A stretch of 35,525 bases of DNA from Bradyrhizobium centrolobii (GTDB lineage Bacteria > Pseudomonadota > Alphaproteobacteria > Rhizobiales > Xanthobacteraceae): NCBI RefSeq assembly GCF_001641635.1, contig NZ_LUUB01000125.1:1-35525 (forward strand), in the 5' to 3' direction. Made by a program: the position numbers and the translations under genes. The notes below the pieces were generated by a model. It had not been told where the DNA came from. It did no database searches and saw only the letters and a list, made by a program, of their open reading frames with translations. Numbering within the stretch: the first letter of the stretch is position 1; every line of letters begins with the position of its first letter. Shown piece after piece: positions 7,296 to 16,262 of the stretch.

Positions 7296-8279
7296 ATGTC
7301 GCGCGTTGTTGTGATCGGCGGCAGCGGCCACGTTGGGACGTACCTGGTGCCTGCACTTGTGGAACGAGGGTATGAAGTCATCAATGTCAGCCGTGGCACT
7401 GCTGCGCCCTATCGTCCTCACCTTGCCTGGAGTTCAATCGAGAACATAACGCTGGACCGCGCGGCGGAAGAGAAGAAGGGACAGTTCGGCACAAAGATCG
7501 CCGCTCTGAAGCCCGATATCGTGGTGGACATGATATCGTTCGATTTGCCCAGCACACAGCAGCTTGTTGAAGCGCTGCGTGGAAAGGTGGAGCATTATCT
7601 GTTTTGTAGCTCAATCTGGGTATATGGCCGCCTGTTCTCGGTCCCCTCGACTGAGGCGGACCCACCCAATCCCATCGATACTTACGGCAGGGGCAAGGCG
7701 GAGAGCGAAGCATGGCTCTTGCGACAGGCACGTCTTACCGGTTTTCCGGCAACGTGCTTCCGACCTGGCCATATCGTCGGCGAGGGGTGGGTCCCGATCA
7801 ATCCCATCGGCAACGCTGATCCGGAGATCTTTTCGTTGATCGCGCGTGGTGACGAGCTGGTCCTTCCAAACCTCGGGCTCGAGATGGTTCACCATGTTCA
7901 TGCCGATGACGTTGCGCAATGGATTGTCCGCGCAATTGAAAATCGAGCGGCCTCCGTCGGCGAGGTCTTCAATACGGTGTCCGAGCAAGCCGTCACCCTG
8001 AAAGGTTACGCGGCGACCGTCTATCGCTGGTTCGGGAAAGAGCCTCGCATTTCGTTCAAGCCGTTCGACGAGTGGATACGCGGTCTCGGGGATTGGGCAG
8101 AGAATACTCGCGGTCACATCACCCGAAGCTCCTGCCACTCGATTGAGAAAAGCCGTCGGCGTCTCGACTATAGGCCGCGTTACACGAGCTTCGAGGCCGT
8201 GCGCGAGTCGTTACAAGCACTTATAGCTTGCGGGAAAGTTCATGCTCCGGATGCCCCAGGCTCCGGTAGAAGCGAGTAG
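7296..8279 (+). CDS. NAD(P)-dependent epimerase/reductase (extended SDR)
   Basis: This is a 327-residue extended short-chain dehydrogenase. The glycine motif GGSGHVG is at residues 8-14 and the active-site pair Y130/K134 is in YGRGK. A C-terminal half with helical substrate-lid elements follows. The start at 7296 has GGAG about nine bases upstream. It lies 83 bp after the aldo-keto reductase on the same strand and may be the last gene of the oxidoreductase cluster or have its own promoter. Homologues are annotated only as epimerase/dehydratase; the sugar or carbonyl substrate is unknown. Confidence 0.85.
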   Translation: MSRVVVIGGSGHVGTYLVPALVERGYEVINVSRGTAAPYRPHLAWSSIENITLDRAAEEKKGQFGTKIAALKPDIVVDMISFDLPSTQQLVEALRGKVEHYLFCSSIWVYGRLFSVPSTEADPPNPIDTYGRGKAESEAWLLRQARLTGFPATCFRPGHIVGEGWVPINPIGNADPEIFSLIARGDELVLPNLGLEMVHHVHADDVAQWIVRAIENRAASVGEVFNTVSEQAVTLKGYAATVYRWFGKEPRISFKPFDEWIRGLGDWAENTRGHITRSSCHSIEKSRRRLDYRPRYTSFEAVRESLQALIACGKVHAPDAPGSGRSE

Positions 8280-8339
8280 TTCGCGATACGGTCACCGCGT
8301 CCATCTTGGGTCACAAGCAGTGTTGCTCGCCTTTGTGTT

Positions 8340-9113
8340 CTACACCGGCGTGTAGATCACGAGCTTCAGCGCGGGATCGTCATTGGCCTGAAAGCTCGTG
8401 TGCTCGAACCGGAGCAGGCCCTTGGTCGGATGGTTCATGGTCTTGAGGCCCGAGGCGGTGCTGCGGATCTCGTGCGCCTCCCACCATTTGACGAACTCCG
8501 GACTGCCCTGGCGTAGCCGCGTCAGCAATTCGGTGAAGGCGGGATCGCCGGCCCACACGTCATGGGTGGCGCGAAACATCGCGACCATGCTCTTGGCGAC
8601 GTCGGTCCAGCTCGCGCCATAGAATTTTCGCGTCTGCTTGTTCGTCATCACGAGGAGCAGCGTATTGCGATCCTCCTCTCGCAACTGCCCGAACGCAAAA
8701 ACCTCCTCGGCGGCGTCGTTCCAGGCCAGCACGTCCCAGCGCCGCCCGGTGATGTAGGCCGGCTGCTTCAGGCTCTCGATCATCCGCCGGATGGGCGGCG
8801 GCACGGTCTCGGGCACGAATGCGCCCCTCGCGCCGTCGCGCGCAAGCGCCTTCAGATGTGCGTGCTCGGTCTTGCTGAGGCGCAGCGCGCGGGCAAGCGC
8901 GTCGACGGTGGTGACCGACGGGCTGACGGTGCGGCCCTGCTCCAGGCGGATGTACCAATCGACGCCGATGCCGGCGAGCTGCGCGACCTCCTCGCGGCGC
9001 AGGCCAGCGGTGCGACGCCGCCGTCCTGCGGGAAGCCCGACCGCCTTCGGCGACAGCTTCTCGCGGCGTGACCTGAGGAAATCGCCGAATTCGACGCGCC
9101 GAGGATCAGCCAT
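8340..9113 (-). CDS. HTH regulator with MmyB-like ligand domain
   Basis: This is a 257-residue regulator. An XRE-type helix-turn-helix lies at about residues 40-75 (LRREEVAQLAGIGVDWYIRLEQGR). An MmyB-like PAS-type sensor domain from about 105 onward (WDVLAWNDAAEEVF) may bind a fatty-acid-like ligand, as proposed for the family. It is divergent from the dehydrogenase at 9222 and probably controls it. The last 51 coding bases occur again exactly at 1438-1488, showing that a second copy once existed nearby. Confidence 0.9.
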   Translation of the reverse strand: MADPRRVEFGDFLRSRREKLSPKAVGLPAGRRRRTAGLRREEVAQLAGIGVDWYIRLEQGRTVSPSVTTVDALARALRLSKTEHAHLKALARDGARGAFVPETVPPPIRRMIESLKQPAYITGRRWDVLAWNDAAEEVFAFGQLREEDRNTLLLVMTNKQTRKFYGASWTDVAKSMVAMFRATHDVWAGDPAFTELLTRLRQGSPEFVKWWEAHEIRSTASGLKTMNHPTKGLLRFEHTSFQANDDPALKLVIYTPV

Positions 9114-9143
9114 GGCTTGCTCCCTGCGATGGAGGGTCCAGAG

Positions 9144-9163
9144 AATACTAGGATAATACCAGG
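9144..9163. promoter_or_regulatory. Direct-repeat operator candidate
   Basis: AATACTAGG and AATACCAGG repeat with an 11-bp period, one helical turn, in the 108-bp gap between the MmyB-type regulator and the divergent dehydrogenase. The spacing and place suit a dimeric HTH protein. The binding assignment is inferred. Confidence 0.4.
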
Positions 9164-9221
9164 CCTTCCTGCCCGTTCAAGGCGGGCGCATATGCGCTTC
9201 ACCCGAATATGAGGTGATGCC

Positions 9222-10301
9222 ATGAAAGCTGCCGTGCTCAAATCCTTTGGATCGCAACTCGTCATCGAGAACGTCCCGGAACCGGTGCTCGGCACCGGTG
9301 AGGTCATCATCGACGTCGCCGCCACGCGCGTGCTGTCCTACATGAACGAGGTCTTCAGCGGTGAGCGCAACTACGCGCTGGATCTGCCGGTTATCCCGGG
9401 ACCGGGCGGTATCGGCCGGGTGCGCGCGATCGGACCCGATGCGACGAAGCTTTCCGTGGGCGACTGGGTGTTCTGCGATCCGACGGTGCGCTCGCGCGAT
9501 GACGCCGTCTCGCCCGATATCACGCTCCAGGGCCTGAGCGCGCGCGATGCCGGCGGGATGCTTTTGCAGAAGCACTTTCGCCACGGCTCGTTTGCCGAGC
9601 AGATGCGGGTGCCGACCGAAAACGTCAAACGTCTCGGCGCGATTACGGCCGACGAAGCCAGCCGATGGTGCGCGCTGGGAACGCTGCTCGTTCCCTATGG
9701 GGGCTTCCTCGCGGCGAAGCTTCAGCCTGGCGAGACCGTGCTGGTGAGCGGTGCCACCGGCAATTTCGGCAGCGCGGCCGTGTCGGTGGCGCTGGCGATG
9801 GGAGCGGCCCGCGTCATCGCACCCGGCCGCAACGAGAGGATCCTGGCCGATCTCGTCCGCCGCTTCGGCGAGCGGGTGCGCACCGTGAAGCTCTCGGGCG
9901 ACGAAAGCAATGACCGCGAGCAGATGAAGCGCGCAGCCGCCGGGCCGATCGATTGTGTCTTCGACATCATGCCGCCGTCGGTCAGCACGACGGTGGTGCG
10001 CGCCGCGATCATGACCGTGCGCCCCTATGGACGCGTCGTGCTGATGGGCGGCGTCGGCATGGCGGGCGGCGCCGGACTTGACCTGCCCTACCCCTGGATC
10101 ATGCGCAACTGCATCACGATCCATGGCGTATGGATGTATCCGCCGGATGCGGCCGCGCGGCTGATCGCGCTGGTGCGTTCGGGGCTGCTGCGGCTCGACG
10201 ATTACGAGGTGAAGGCCTTCGACCTCGATCATGCCAATGACGCCGTGGCCTATGCGGCTGCGAACGGAGGCCCATTCAAAATGACGGTGATCCGGCCGTA
10301 A
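9222..10301 (+). CDS. Medium-chain dehydrogenase, quinone reductase-like
   Basis: This 359-residue MDR-family enzyme has an N-terminal GroES-like domain and a Rossmann motif SGATGNFGSAAV near residue 175. It lacks the zinc-ligand pattern of the dehydrogenase at 5199, so it is closer to the zinc-free oxidoreductase branch. AGGTG stands seven bases before the ATG. It is probably regulated by the divergent MmyB-type protein, an arrangement common in soil bacteria. The substrate is unknown. Confidence 0.88.
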   Translation: MKAAVLKSFGSQLVIENVPEPVLGTGEVIIDVAATRVLSYMNEVFSGERNYALDLPVIPGPGGIGRVRAIGPDATKLSVGDWVFCDPTVRSRDDAVSPDITLQGLSARDAGGMLLQKHFRHGSFAEQMRVPTENVKRLGAITADEASRWCALGTLLVPYGGFLAAKLQPGETVLVSGATGNFGSAAVSVALAMGAARVIAPGRNERILADLVRRFGERVRTVKLSGDESNDREQMKRAAAGPIDCVFDIMPPSVSTTVVRAAIMTVRPYGRVVLMGGVGMAGGAGLDLPYPWIMRNCITIHGVWMYPPDAAARLIALVRSGLLRLDDYEVKAFDLDHANDAVAYAAANGGPFKMTVIRP

Positions 10302-10388
10302 TCCGCCAGCCGGCTGCCTGATGCGCACTCGCCGCTGTTATGCACGGTAGATCAAATGGCTCGCAGGCACCCCCCCGGCGGAGGCCGG

Positions 10389-10416
10389 CTACTTTGCATG
10401 GGGTTGTTTTCGAGAT
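10389..10416 (+). repeat. Dispersed repeat, 28 bp, copy 1
   Basis: The 28 bases from CTACTTTGCATGGGG onward are matched exactly, in reverse orientation, at 27662-27689. Both copies lie just downstream of a gene 3' end. I recall this element scattered in Bradyrhizobium genomes but cannot verify it here. Confidence 0.85.
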
Positions 10417-10452
10417 TTTTGGTTTGGGATGGACCTGTCGCGGCATCGGGAA

Positions 10453-10580
10453 TTCACCTCTCCCTTGGGAGAGGTCGGCGCGTAGCGCCGGGTGAGGGTT
10501 TACGGTCTCACGTTGGTGCAGCGCCCCCTCACCCGATTTGCTGGCGCAAATCGACCTCTCCCCGCTGGGGAGAGGTGAAC
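10453..10580. repeat. Hairpin-rich intergenic repeat (RPE-like)
   Basis: Two perfect hairpins, ACCTCTCCC-TT-GGGAGAGGT (10456-10475) and ACCTCTCCCC-GCT-GGGGAGAGGT (10554-10576), face each other. Between them are GGTGAGGG and CCCTCACC arms, so the whole element can fold into a larger structure. Such CCTCTCCC/GGTGAGGG palindromes are abundant dispersed elements in Bradyrhizobium and related genomes. A further inverted repeat, AACCAAGCC at 10578 with GGCTTGGTT at 10616, overlaps the lolD stop. The element may act as a 3' structure for the lolD transcript. There is no T-run. Confidence 0.8.
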
Positions 10581-10622
10581 CAAGCCCGCGGTCCGATTCA
10601 AGCAATGGCCTTTGCGGCTTGG

Positions 10623-11327
10623 TTACTCGAGCTCGACCACCTGGCCGTTGGAGAGCGAAACACGCCGGTCCATGCGGCCGGCGAGCTCCATGTTGTGGGT
10701 GGCGATCAACATCGAGACGCGGGTGGCCTTGACGAGCTGCATCAGGGCCTGGAAGACGTGATCCGCCGTGTGCGGATCGAGATTGCCGGTCGGCTCGTCC
10801 GCGAGCAGCACCCGCGGCGCGTTCGCAACAGCGCGCGCGATCGCGACGCGCTGCTGCTCGCCGCCCGACAGCTCTGCCGGGCGATGGGTGATGCGGTCGC
10901 CGAGGCCGAGATAGGACAGTATCTCCTTGGCGCGCTTGACGCTCTCGGACTTCTTCAGGCCGCGGATCATCTGCGGCAGCATCACGTTCTCGAGCGCCGA
11001 GAATTCCGGCAACAGCCGGTGCGACTGGTAGACGAAGCCGATGTCGGTGCGGCGAAGCTGGGTGCGCTCGATGTCGGGCAGTTGCGAGGTCGGCGCGCCC
11101 CCGACATAGACCTCGCCGGAATCGGGCGCTTCCAGCAGGCCCGCAATGTGCAGCAGCGTCGACTTGCCGGAGCCCGAAGGCGCCACCAGCGCGACCGACT
11201 GCCCGGCCCACAGCGCCAGCTTGGCGCCGTCCAGGATGGTCAGCGGCGCCTCGCCCTGCAAGTACTGCCGCTTTATCTCGTGGAGATAAATGACCGGTAC
11301 ATCTTCAGCCCCCTGCTGCCGCTCCAT
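10623..11327 (-). CDS. lolD: Lipoprotein-releasing ABC transporter ATPase LolD
   Basis: This 234-residue ATPase powers release of lipoproteins from the inner membrane to the periplasmic carrier LolA. Walker A is APSGSGKST at residues 49-57, the signature is LSGGEQQRVAIARA at about 153-166, and Walker B is LLADEP just after. A D-loop and an ATHN H-loop follow. It starts 7 bp after the permease stop, so the two form one operon, as usual. The family resemblance is strong and the length is normal. Confidence 0.95.
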   Translation of the reverse strand: MERQQGAEDVPVIYLHEIKRQYLQGEAPLTILDGAKLALWAGQSVALVAPSGSGKSTLLHIAGLLEAPDSGEVYVGGAPTSQLPDIERTQLRRTDIGFVYQSHRLLPEFSALENVMLPQMIRGLKKSESVKRAKEILSYLGLGDRITHRPAELSGGEQQRVAIARAVANAPRVLLADEPTGNLDPHTADHVFQALMQLVKATRVSMLIATHNMELAGRMDRRVSLSNGQVVELE

Positions 11328-11334
11328 CAGCCCC

Positions 11335-12603
11335 TCACTCGTACCGGAGCGCTTCGACAGGATCGAGGCGCGCGGCGCGCCAGGACGGATAGAGCGTCGC
11401 CAGGAACGACAGCGTCAGCGCCATGATGACGACCGCCGTGGTCTCGCCGATGTCGATCTCGGCGGGCAGCTTTGAAAGGAAGTAGAGCTCCGGCGAGAAC
11501 AGCTCGGTGCTGGTGAGCCAGGACAGGAACTGCCGGATCGATTCGATATTCAGGCAGATCACGAGCCCGACGATGAACCCGACCAGCGTGCCGACCACGC
11601 CGATCGACGCCCCCGTGATCAGGAATATCCGCATGATCGATCCCTGCGAGGCGCCCATCGTGCGCAGGATCGCGATGTCACTGCCCTTGTCCTTCACCAG
11701 CATGATCAGGCCGGAAACGATGTTCAGCGCCGCGACCAGCACGATCATGGTCAGGATCAGGAACATCACGTTGCGCTCGACCTGGAGCGCGTTGAAGAAG
11801 GTCGAGTTGCGCTGCCGCCAGTCGACCAGGAACACCGGGCGGCCCGCCGCCTCCGTCACGGATTTGCGGAACGCGTCGATGCGGTCGGGATTGGTGGTGA
11901 ACACCTCGATCGAGGTGACGTCGTTGCTGCGGTTGAAATAGGCCTGCGCTTCGGCGAGCGGCATGAACACGAAGCCGAGATCGTATTCGGACATGCCGAT
12001 CTCGAACACGGCGACGATCTTGTAGGGCTTGATGCGCGGCGTCGTGCCCATCGGCGTCACCGCGCCCTTCGGCGCAACCAGCGTGATGCTGTCGCCGGCA
12101 TGCAGCGACAGCTGGTCGGCGAGGCGCCGGCCGATCGCCACGCCCTGCCCTTCGTCAAAGCCCTCGAGCGAGCCCTGCTTGATGTTCTTGGCGATCGAGG
12201 TGAGGTTGTTCAGGTCGTCGGAACGGATGCCGCGGACCAGCACGCCCGAGGCATTCCATGGCGAGGACGCCAAGGCCTGGCCATCAACCACCGGGGCTGC
12301 GAGGCGGATGCCGTCCACCTGGCTGATGCGCTCGGCCACGTCTTTCCAGTCGGTCAGCGGCGATTCCAGCGGCTGGACCAGGATATGGCCGTTGAGGCCC
12401 AGGATCTTGTCGAGCAGCTCTTTGCGGAAGCCGTTCATCACGGCCATGACGATGATCAGCGTGGCGACGCCGAGCATGATGCCGAGAAAGGAGAACCCGG
12501 CGATGACCGAGATGAATCCCTCCTTGCGGCGCGCCCGCAGGTAACGCGCCGACAGCATCCACTCAAATGGCGCGAAAGGCGCGGTTTTCACGTGTTCGGT
12601 CAT
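11335..12603 (-). CDS. lolC: Lipoprotein-releasing permease LolC/E
   Basis: This 422-residue inner-membrane permease has the LolC/E layout: one N-terminal transmembrane segment, a large periplasmic domain (about residues 55-270), then three C-terminal transmembrane helices of the FtsX fold. The conserved N-terminus (FEWMLSARYLRARRKEGFISVI) and LGIMLGVATLIIVMAVMNGF are evident. Alphaproteobacteria often have a single LolC/E hybrid gene, so the C or E label is loose. The ATG at 12603 is preferred; another at 12615 is equally possible. It lies between proS and lolD on the same strand. Confidence 0.93.
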   Translation of the reverse strand: MTEHVKTAPFAPFEWMLSARYLRARRKEGFISVIAGFSFLGIMLGVATLIIVMAVMNGFRKELLDKILGLNGHILVQPLESPLTDWKDVAERISQVDGIRLAAPVVDGQALASSPWNASGVLVRGIRSDDLNNLTSIAKNIKQGSLEGFDEGQGVAIGRRLADQLSLHAGDSITLVAPKGAVTPMGTTPRIKPYKIVAVFEIGMSEYDLGFVFMPLAEAQAYFNRSNDVTSIEVFTTNPDRIDAFRKSVTEAAGRPVFLVDWRQRNSTFFNALQVERNVMFLILTMIVLVAALNIVSGLIMLVKDKGSDIAILRTMGASQGSIMRIFLITGASIGVVGTLVGFIVGLVICLNIESIRQFLSWLTSTELFSPELYFLSKLPAEIDIGETTAVVIMALTLSFLATLYPSWRAARLDPVEALRYE

Positions 12604-12688
12604 GGTCTCATCCATCGCTCGATAATCCCATGATTCGGGGTCAATTGTGGCCGGATTGGCGGCCTCGACATCGCGCGATGAACAATAT

Positions 12689-14008
12689 TCAGCCGACCAG
12701 GCGAGCGACCGCATCGGCCGGCGACATGGTCTCGCGGGCACCGTCGCTGCGCCGCTTGACCTCGACCTTGCCGTCGGCGAGCCCCTTCGGCCCGATCATG
12801 ATCTGCCAGGGAATGCCGATCAGATCGGCGGCGGCGAATTTGGCGCCGGCGCGCTGGTCGGTGTCGTCGTAGAGCACGTCGACGCCCTTGGCGCTGAGCT
12901 CGGCATAGAACTTCTCGCAGGCCGCATCGACCGCGGCATCGCCCTGCTTGAGGTTCAGCACGACGGCGCGGAACGGCGCCACCGCCTCCGGCCATTTGAT
13001 GCCGGCGTCGTCATGGCAGGCCTCGATGATGGCGCCGAGCAGGCGGGAGACACCGACGCCGTAGGAGCCGCCATGGATCGGCACGTCGACGCCGTCCGGA
13101 CCCGCTACCAGCGCCTTCATCGGCTCGGAATATTTCGTGCCGAAATAGAAGATCTGGCCGACCTCGATGCCGCGGGTGTCGAGCCGCTTGCCCTCGGGCA
13201 CTTCCCGCTCGAAGCGCGCGGCATCATGGACGTCCTCGGTCGCGGCATAGAGCGAGGTCCATTGCTTGATGATCGGCGTCAGGTCGCCGTCATAGTCGAC
13301 GTCCTCGCCCGGCACCGGCAGATCCAGCACGTCACGATTGATGAAGACGCCGGATTCGCCGGTTTCGGCGAGCACGATGAACTCGTGGCTGAGATCGCCG
13401 CCGATCGGGCCGGTCTCGGCGCGCATCGGGATCGCCTTCAGCCCCATCCGCGCGAAGGTGCGCAAATACGCGACGAACATCTTGTTGTAGGCGACGCGCG
13501 CGCCCGCCTCGCTGAGGTCGAATGAATAGGCGTCCTTCATCAGGAATTCGCGGCCACGCATCACGCCGAAGCGCGGACGCTGCTCGTCGCGGAATTTCCA
13601 TTGGATATGATAGAGATTGAGCGGAAGGTTCTTGTACGACTTCACGTAGGCGCGGAAGATCTCGGTGATCATTTCCTCGTTGGTCGGCCCATACAGGAGC
13701 TCGCGCTTGTGGCGGTCGGCGATGCGCAGCATCTCCGGACCATAGGCGTCGTAGCGGCCGCTCTCGCGCCAGAGGTCGGCAAGCTGGAGCGTCGGCATCA
13801 GGAGTTCCAGCGCGCCGGAGCGGTCCTGCTCCTCGCGCACGATCCGCTCGATCTTCTTCAGCACGCGGAAGCCGAGCGGCAGCCAGGCATAGATGCCGGC
13901 CGCCTCCTGCCGGATCATGCCGGCGCGCAGCATCAGACGATGCGAGACGATCTCCGCCTCTTTCGGATTTTCCTTCAGGATGGGCAGAAAGAACCGCGAC
14001 AACCGCAT
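12689..14008 (-). CDS. proS: Prolyl-tRNA synthetase, short alphaproteobacterial type
   Basis: This 439-residue class II synthetase charges tRNA-Pro. Motif 2 appears as FRDEQRPRFGVMRGREF and motif 3 as GSYGVGVSRLLGAI. A C-terminal anticodon-binding domain follows (about 345-439). At 439 residues it lacks the INS editing insertion of the roughly 570-residue E. coli form, as is usual in Rhizobiales. Upstream of lolC/E, it forms the conserved proS-lolC/E-lolD block. Confidence 0.97.
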   Translation of the reverse strand: MRLSRFFLPILKENPKEAEIVSHRLMLRAGMIRQEAAGIYAWLPLGFRVLKKIERIVREEQDRSGALELLMPTLQLADLWRESGRYDAYGPEMLRIADRHKRELLYGPTNEEMITEIFRAYVKSYKNLPLNLYHIQWKFRDEQRPRFGVMRGREFLMKDAYSFDLSEAGARVAYNKMFVAYLRTFARMGLKAIPMRAETGPIGGDLSHEFIVLAETGESGVFINRDVLDLPVPGEDVDYDGDLTPIIKQWTSLYAATEDVHDAARFEREVPEGKRLDTRGIEVGQIFYFGTKYSEPMKALVAGPDGVDVPIHGGSYGVGVSRLLGAIIEACHDDAGIKWPEAVAPFRAVVLNLKQGDAAVDAACEKFYAELSAKGVDVLYDDTDQRAGAKFAAADLIGIPWQIMIGPKGLADGKVEVKRRSDGARETMSPADAVARLVG

Positions 14009-14161
14009 GGAGACACTCGAAGAATCAGTGAGGGGTTGCAGTGAAACCGGATTGGGAGCGAAAACACAAGACCGGGAATGAGGAAAAGCTGCTAAAGCAA
14101 CGAAATTCCTATCATTTTTCCGTCGACTTCAGTTTCAGCTTGAACCGCCGCTGCTGGGCCC

Positions 14162-15724
14162 TTACGGCGGCGCCACCTCGATATCGTCCTCGAGTGTGAT
14201 CTTCTCGAAATCGGTCACCAGTGCATCGATCTGCACATGCCAGCGCCCGGCGAAGGGCAGCTCGACCTTGCGCACATGCCAGTAGCCGTCCGGACCGAGC
14301 TCGGCACTGCGTTCCATCGGCTCGATACCGCGCTCGGGCAGGCTCAGGGTCAACGTCGCCTCCTTGGCCCTCAGCGGCGTCGCCTCACCGGTCATGAGCT
14401 GGAGCACGAAATCGTTCATGCCGGCCTTGCCCGGCGAGACCAGGACCTGGAACATCGCCCTGTCGCTGTGGATGTGGACCGCCAGCGGGGTCTCCGGGAC
14501 AATGGTCCGTGGCGGTGGCGTGAAGCGCCAGCCGGCGACGACCGCGAAGATTCCGAGCGCGATTGCACCTTCCAAGAGGATCGAACGCCTCAGTGCGGGC
14601 GCAGCTTTGTGATCGCCTGCCAGCGCCGGCGTCAGCCGGAAGCGATTGAGCGCGGCGAGCGCCAGCAGCGCCAGGACCAGCGCGAGCTTGATCGAGAGGA
14701 TGAGGCCGTAGCGGGTCTCGACCAGCGCGGACAGTCTTTCGAGCTGGATGATCGCGAGCGTAAGGCCGGTCAGCGCCAGCGCGGCAACCACCGGCATGGC
14801 GATGCTGGAGAACCGGTTCAGGACAGGCAACGTCGCGGCCGAGGATTTCGACACCATCACGGCGAGCGGCGCCAGGGCGCCGATCCAGAAGGCGACGCCG
14901 AGGCCGTGGAGGAACATTGCCGGCCGGGTCAACATCTCGGGCGGCGCCGTTGCGGCGTGCCCGGTCATGGCGAGCGACGCTCCGACGCCGACAAACGCGA
15001 TCGCCGCGAGCATGCGTGCATGCGCCGCCCAGAAGAGCGCAATCAGGGCGGCCAGCATGGCCGCGATGGCAACGAGCAAGGCTGGCCCAGCGCTGGTTAC
15101 GAACGGGATCTTCCAGGGTGGTGGCGTCAGCAGAGCCGCGGGCGATAGCCCAAGGAGATCTGTCCCCAACAGGCCGAGCGAAGCCGTGGCGCCGAACAGC
15201 CCCACGATAAGCGCCGCGCGTGACACGCCCATCCCCACCGTCGACCCGACAATCCAGCGCGCAAAGAACACACCGCCGACGCCGACAAAGAGCCCGAGAT
15301 AGAGACCGATCCGCGCAAGCCAGATCAGGGTATTCAATCCGCTGTCCGCATTTGCGGGCGGCTTTGTTGCTGTCGGCGCACCGATCGAGAAGATCACCGA
15401 TCCCGCAATGGGATGGCCATCCTGCGAAATCACGCGATAGCTGACCACCGCTGTGCCCTGCGGCAGGTCCGGCGGCATTGCAACCGAGATCGTCTCACCC
15501 GCCGCGTTGACGTGCGCTTCATCCCGCGCCCTGCCCGCACCATCGATCAACCGGATCGCGCCGGGCGTCACGGCCTCGTTGAAGCGCAGTTCCACCGCCT
15601 TCGGCGCGCTCGGAAGGATGCTGCCGCTCGCCGGCTCGACCGAAACCAGCGCCGCATGTGCCCGCGCGCCGGTCGCGAAGCCGACGACCAGAAGCAGCGT
15701 CGCGAGCGCGGCGAGAAGGCGCAT
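14162..15724 (-). CDS. pcuE: CopC-CopD fusion copper importer (PcuE/YcnJ)
   Basis: This 520-residue protein fuses a signal peptide and a periplasmic CopC domain (about residues 23-125, mature N-terminus HAALVSVEP with H23 as the expected copper ligand, later QDGHP) to a multi-helix CopD membrane domain (about 135-405). A C-terminal extracytoplasmic domain (about 415-520) follows. The architecture matches YcnJ of Bacillus and PcuE of B. japonicum, thought to import copper. The ATG at 15724 overlaps the preceding stop (TGATG). The C-terminal domain closely resembles the standalone protein encoded at 16263-16697 in the same operon. Confidence 0.88.
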   Translation of the reverse strand: MRLLAALATLLLVVGFATGARAHAALVSVEPASGSILPSAPKAVELRFNEAVTPGAIRLIDGAGRARDEAHVNAAGETISVAMPPDLPQGTAVVSYRVISQDGHPIAGSVIFSIGAPTATKPPANADSGLNTLIWLARIGLYLGLFVGVGGVFFARWIVGSTVGMGVSRAALIVGLFGATASLGLLGTDLLGLSPAALLTPPPWKIPFVTSAGPALLVAIAAMLAALIALFWAAHARMLAAIAFVGVGASLAMTGHAATAPPEMLTRPAMFLHGLGVAFWIGALAPLAVMVSKSSAATLPVLNRFSSIAMPVVAALALTGLTLAIIQLERLSALVETRYGLILSIKLALVLALLALAALNRFRLTPALAGDHKAAPALRRSILLEGAIALGIFAVVAGWRFTPPPRTIVPETPLAVHIHSDRAMFQVLVSPGKAGMNDFVLQLMTGEATPLRAKEATLTLSLPERGIEPMERSAELGPDGYWHVRKVELPFAGRWHVQIDALVTDFEKITLEDDIEVAPP

Positions 15725-16242
15725 CAGGGTTTTGGCAAGAGTTTTACACCCGGCGCCGGCGACTTGCTCTCGTGCGAGGGCCCTGCTCCTTCCGCCGGGA
15801 TCTCGATCCAGCGGCTGACGCCGGTTTCGCACTCCTGAACGACGGGAAAATACAGCGTCGTGTTCGGCTTGAGCGAGTCGGTCAGAACAGTGTGCATGAT
15901 GAACTCGTCATAGTTCTTGTCCGAGAGCTTGCCGCCGGACCACGCCACCTCCTTGACGCCGGACGAGAGCTTGTTGCCGTGATAGTCGTACTCACTGGCA
16001 TATTTTCCCTCGACGACGTCCACGTTCCAGCCCGCCTTCGGCATCGGCTTCACCGCGATGACGCCTTCGGGAATCTGGACGCGGATCTTCACCGTGGGCG
16101 AGCCCGCGCAGCCGTGGGGCACGGCGAAGACAGCCTTGTACGATCCGCCGACCGTGGCCTGCTTCGTCTCCAGCGTGACATGCGCGTCCGCAGGCGATGC
16201 GGCGAGCGCGGCAACCAGGATCAGGCAGGATCGCTTTGGCAT
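15724..16242 (-). CDS. YcnI-like DUF1775 periplasmic copper-binding protein
   Basis: This 172-residue DUF1775 protein has a signal peptide cleaved before HVTLETKQA. The family's N-terminal histidine and following glutamate bind Cu(II) in YcnI of B. subtilis. It probably hands copper to the CopC-CopD fusion encoded next, whose start overlaps its stop. The ATG at 16242 has AGGAAGAG upstream; longer in-frame starts (GTG 16266, ATG 16260) lack a better site. It is a candidate for the periplasmic PcuD of B. japonicum, but I cannot exclude that PcuD is the YtkA-like neighbour. Confidence 0.85.
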   Translation of the reverse strand: MPKRSCLILVAALAASPADAHVTLETKQATVGGSYKAVFAVPHGCAGSPTVKIRVQIPEGVIAVKPMPKAGWNVDVVEGKYASEYDYHGNKLSSGVKEVAWSGGKLSDKNYDEFIMHTVLTDSLKPNTTLYFPVVQECETGVSRWIEIPAEGAGPSHESKSPAPGVKLLPKP

Positions 16243-16262
16243 GTTCGCTCTCTTCCTCATGG

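Larger units (their letters stand above)
10302..10622. other. Gene-free gap filled by repeats
   Basis: This convergent gap between the dehydrogenase and lolD contains the 28-bp dispersed repeat and the RPE-like hairpins, with no coding frame I can support. In Bradyrhizobium relatives I expect dnaE after lolD. Its absence suggests that the region to the left is an insertion or rearrangement, to be checked by synteny. Confidence 0.6.
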
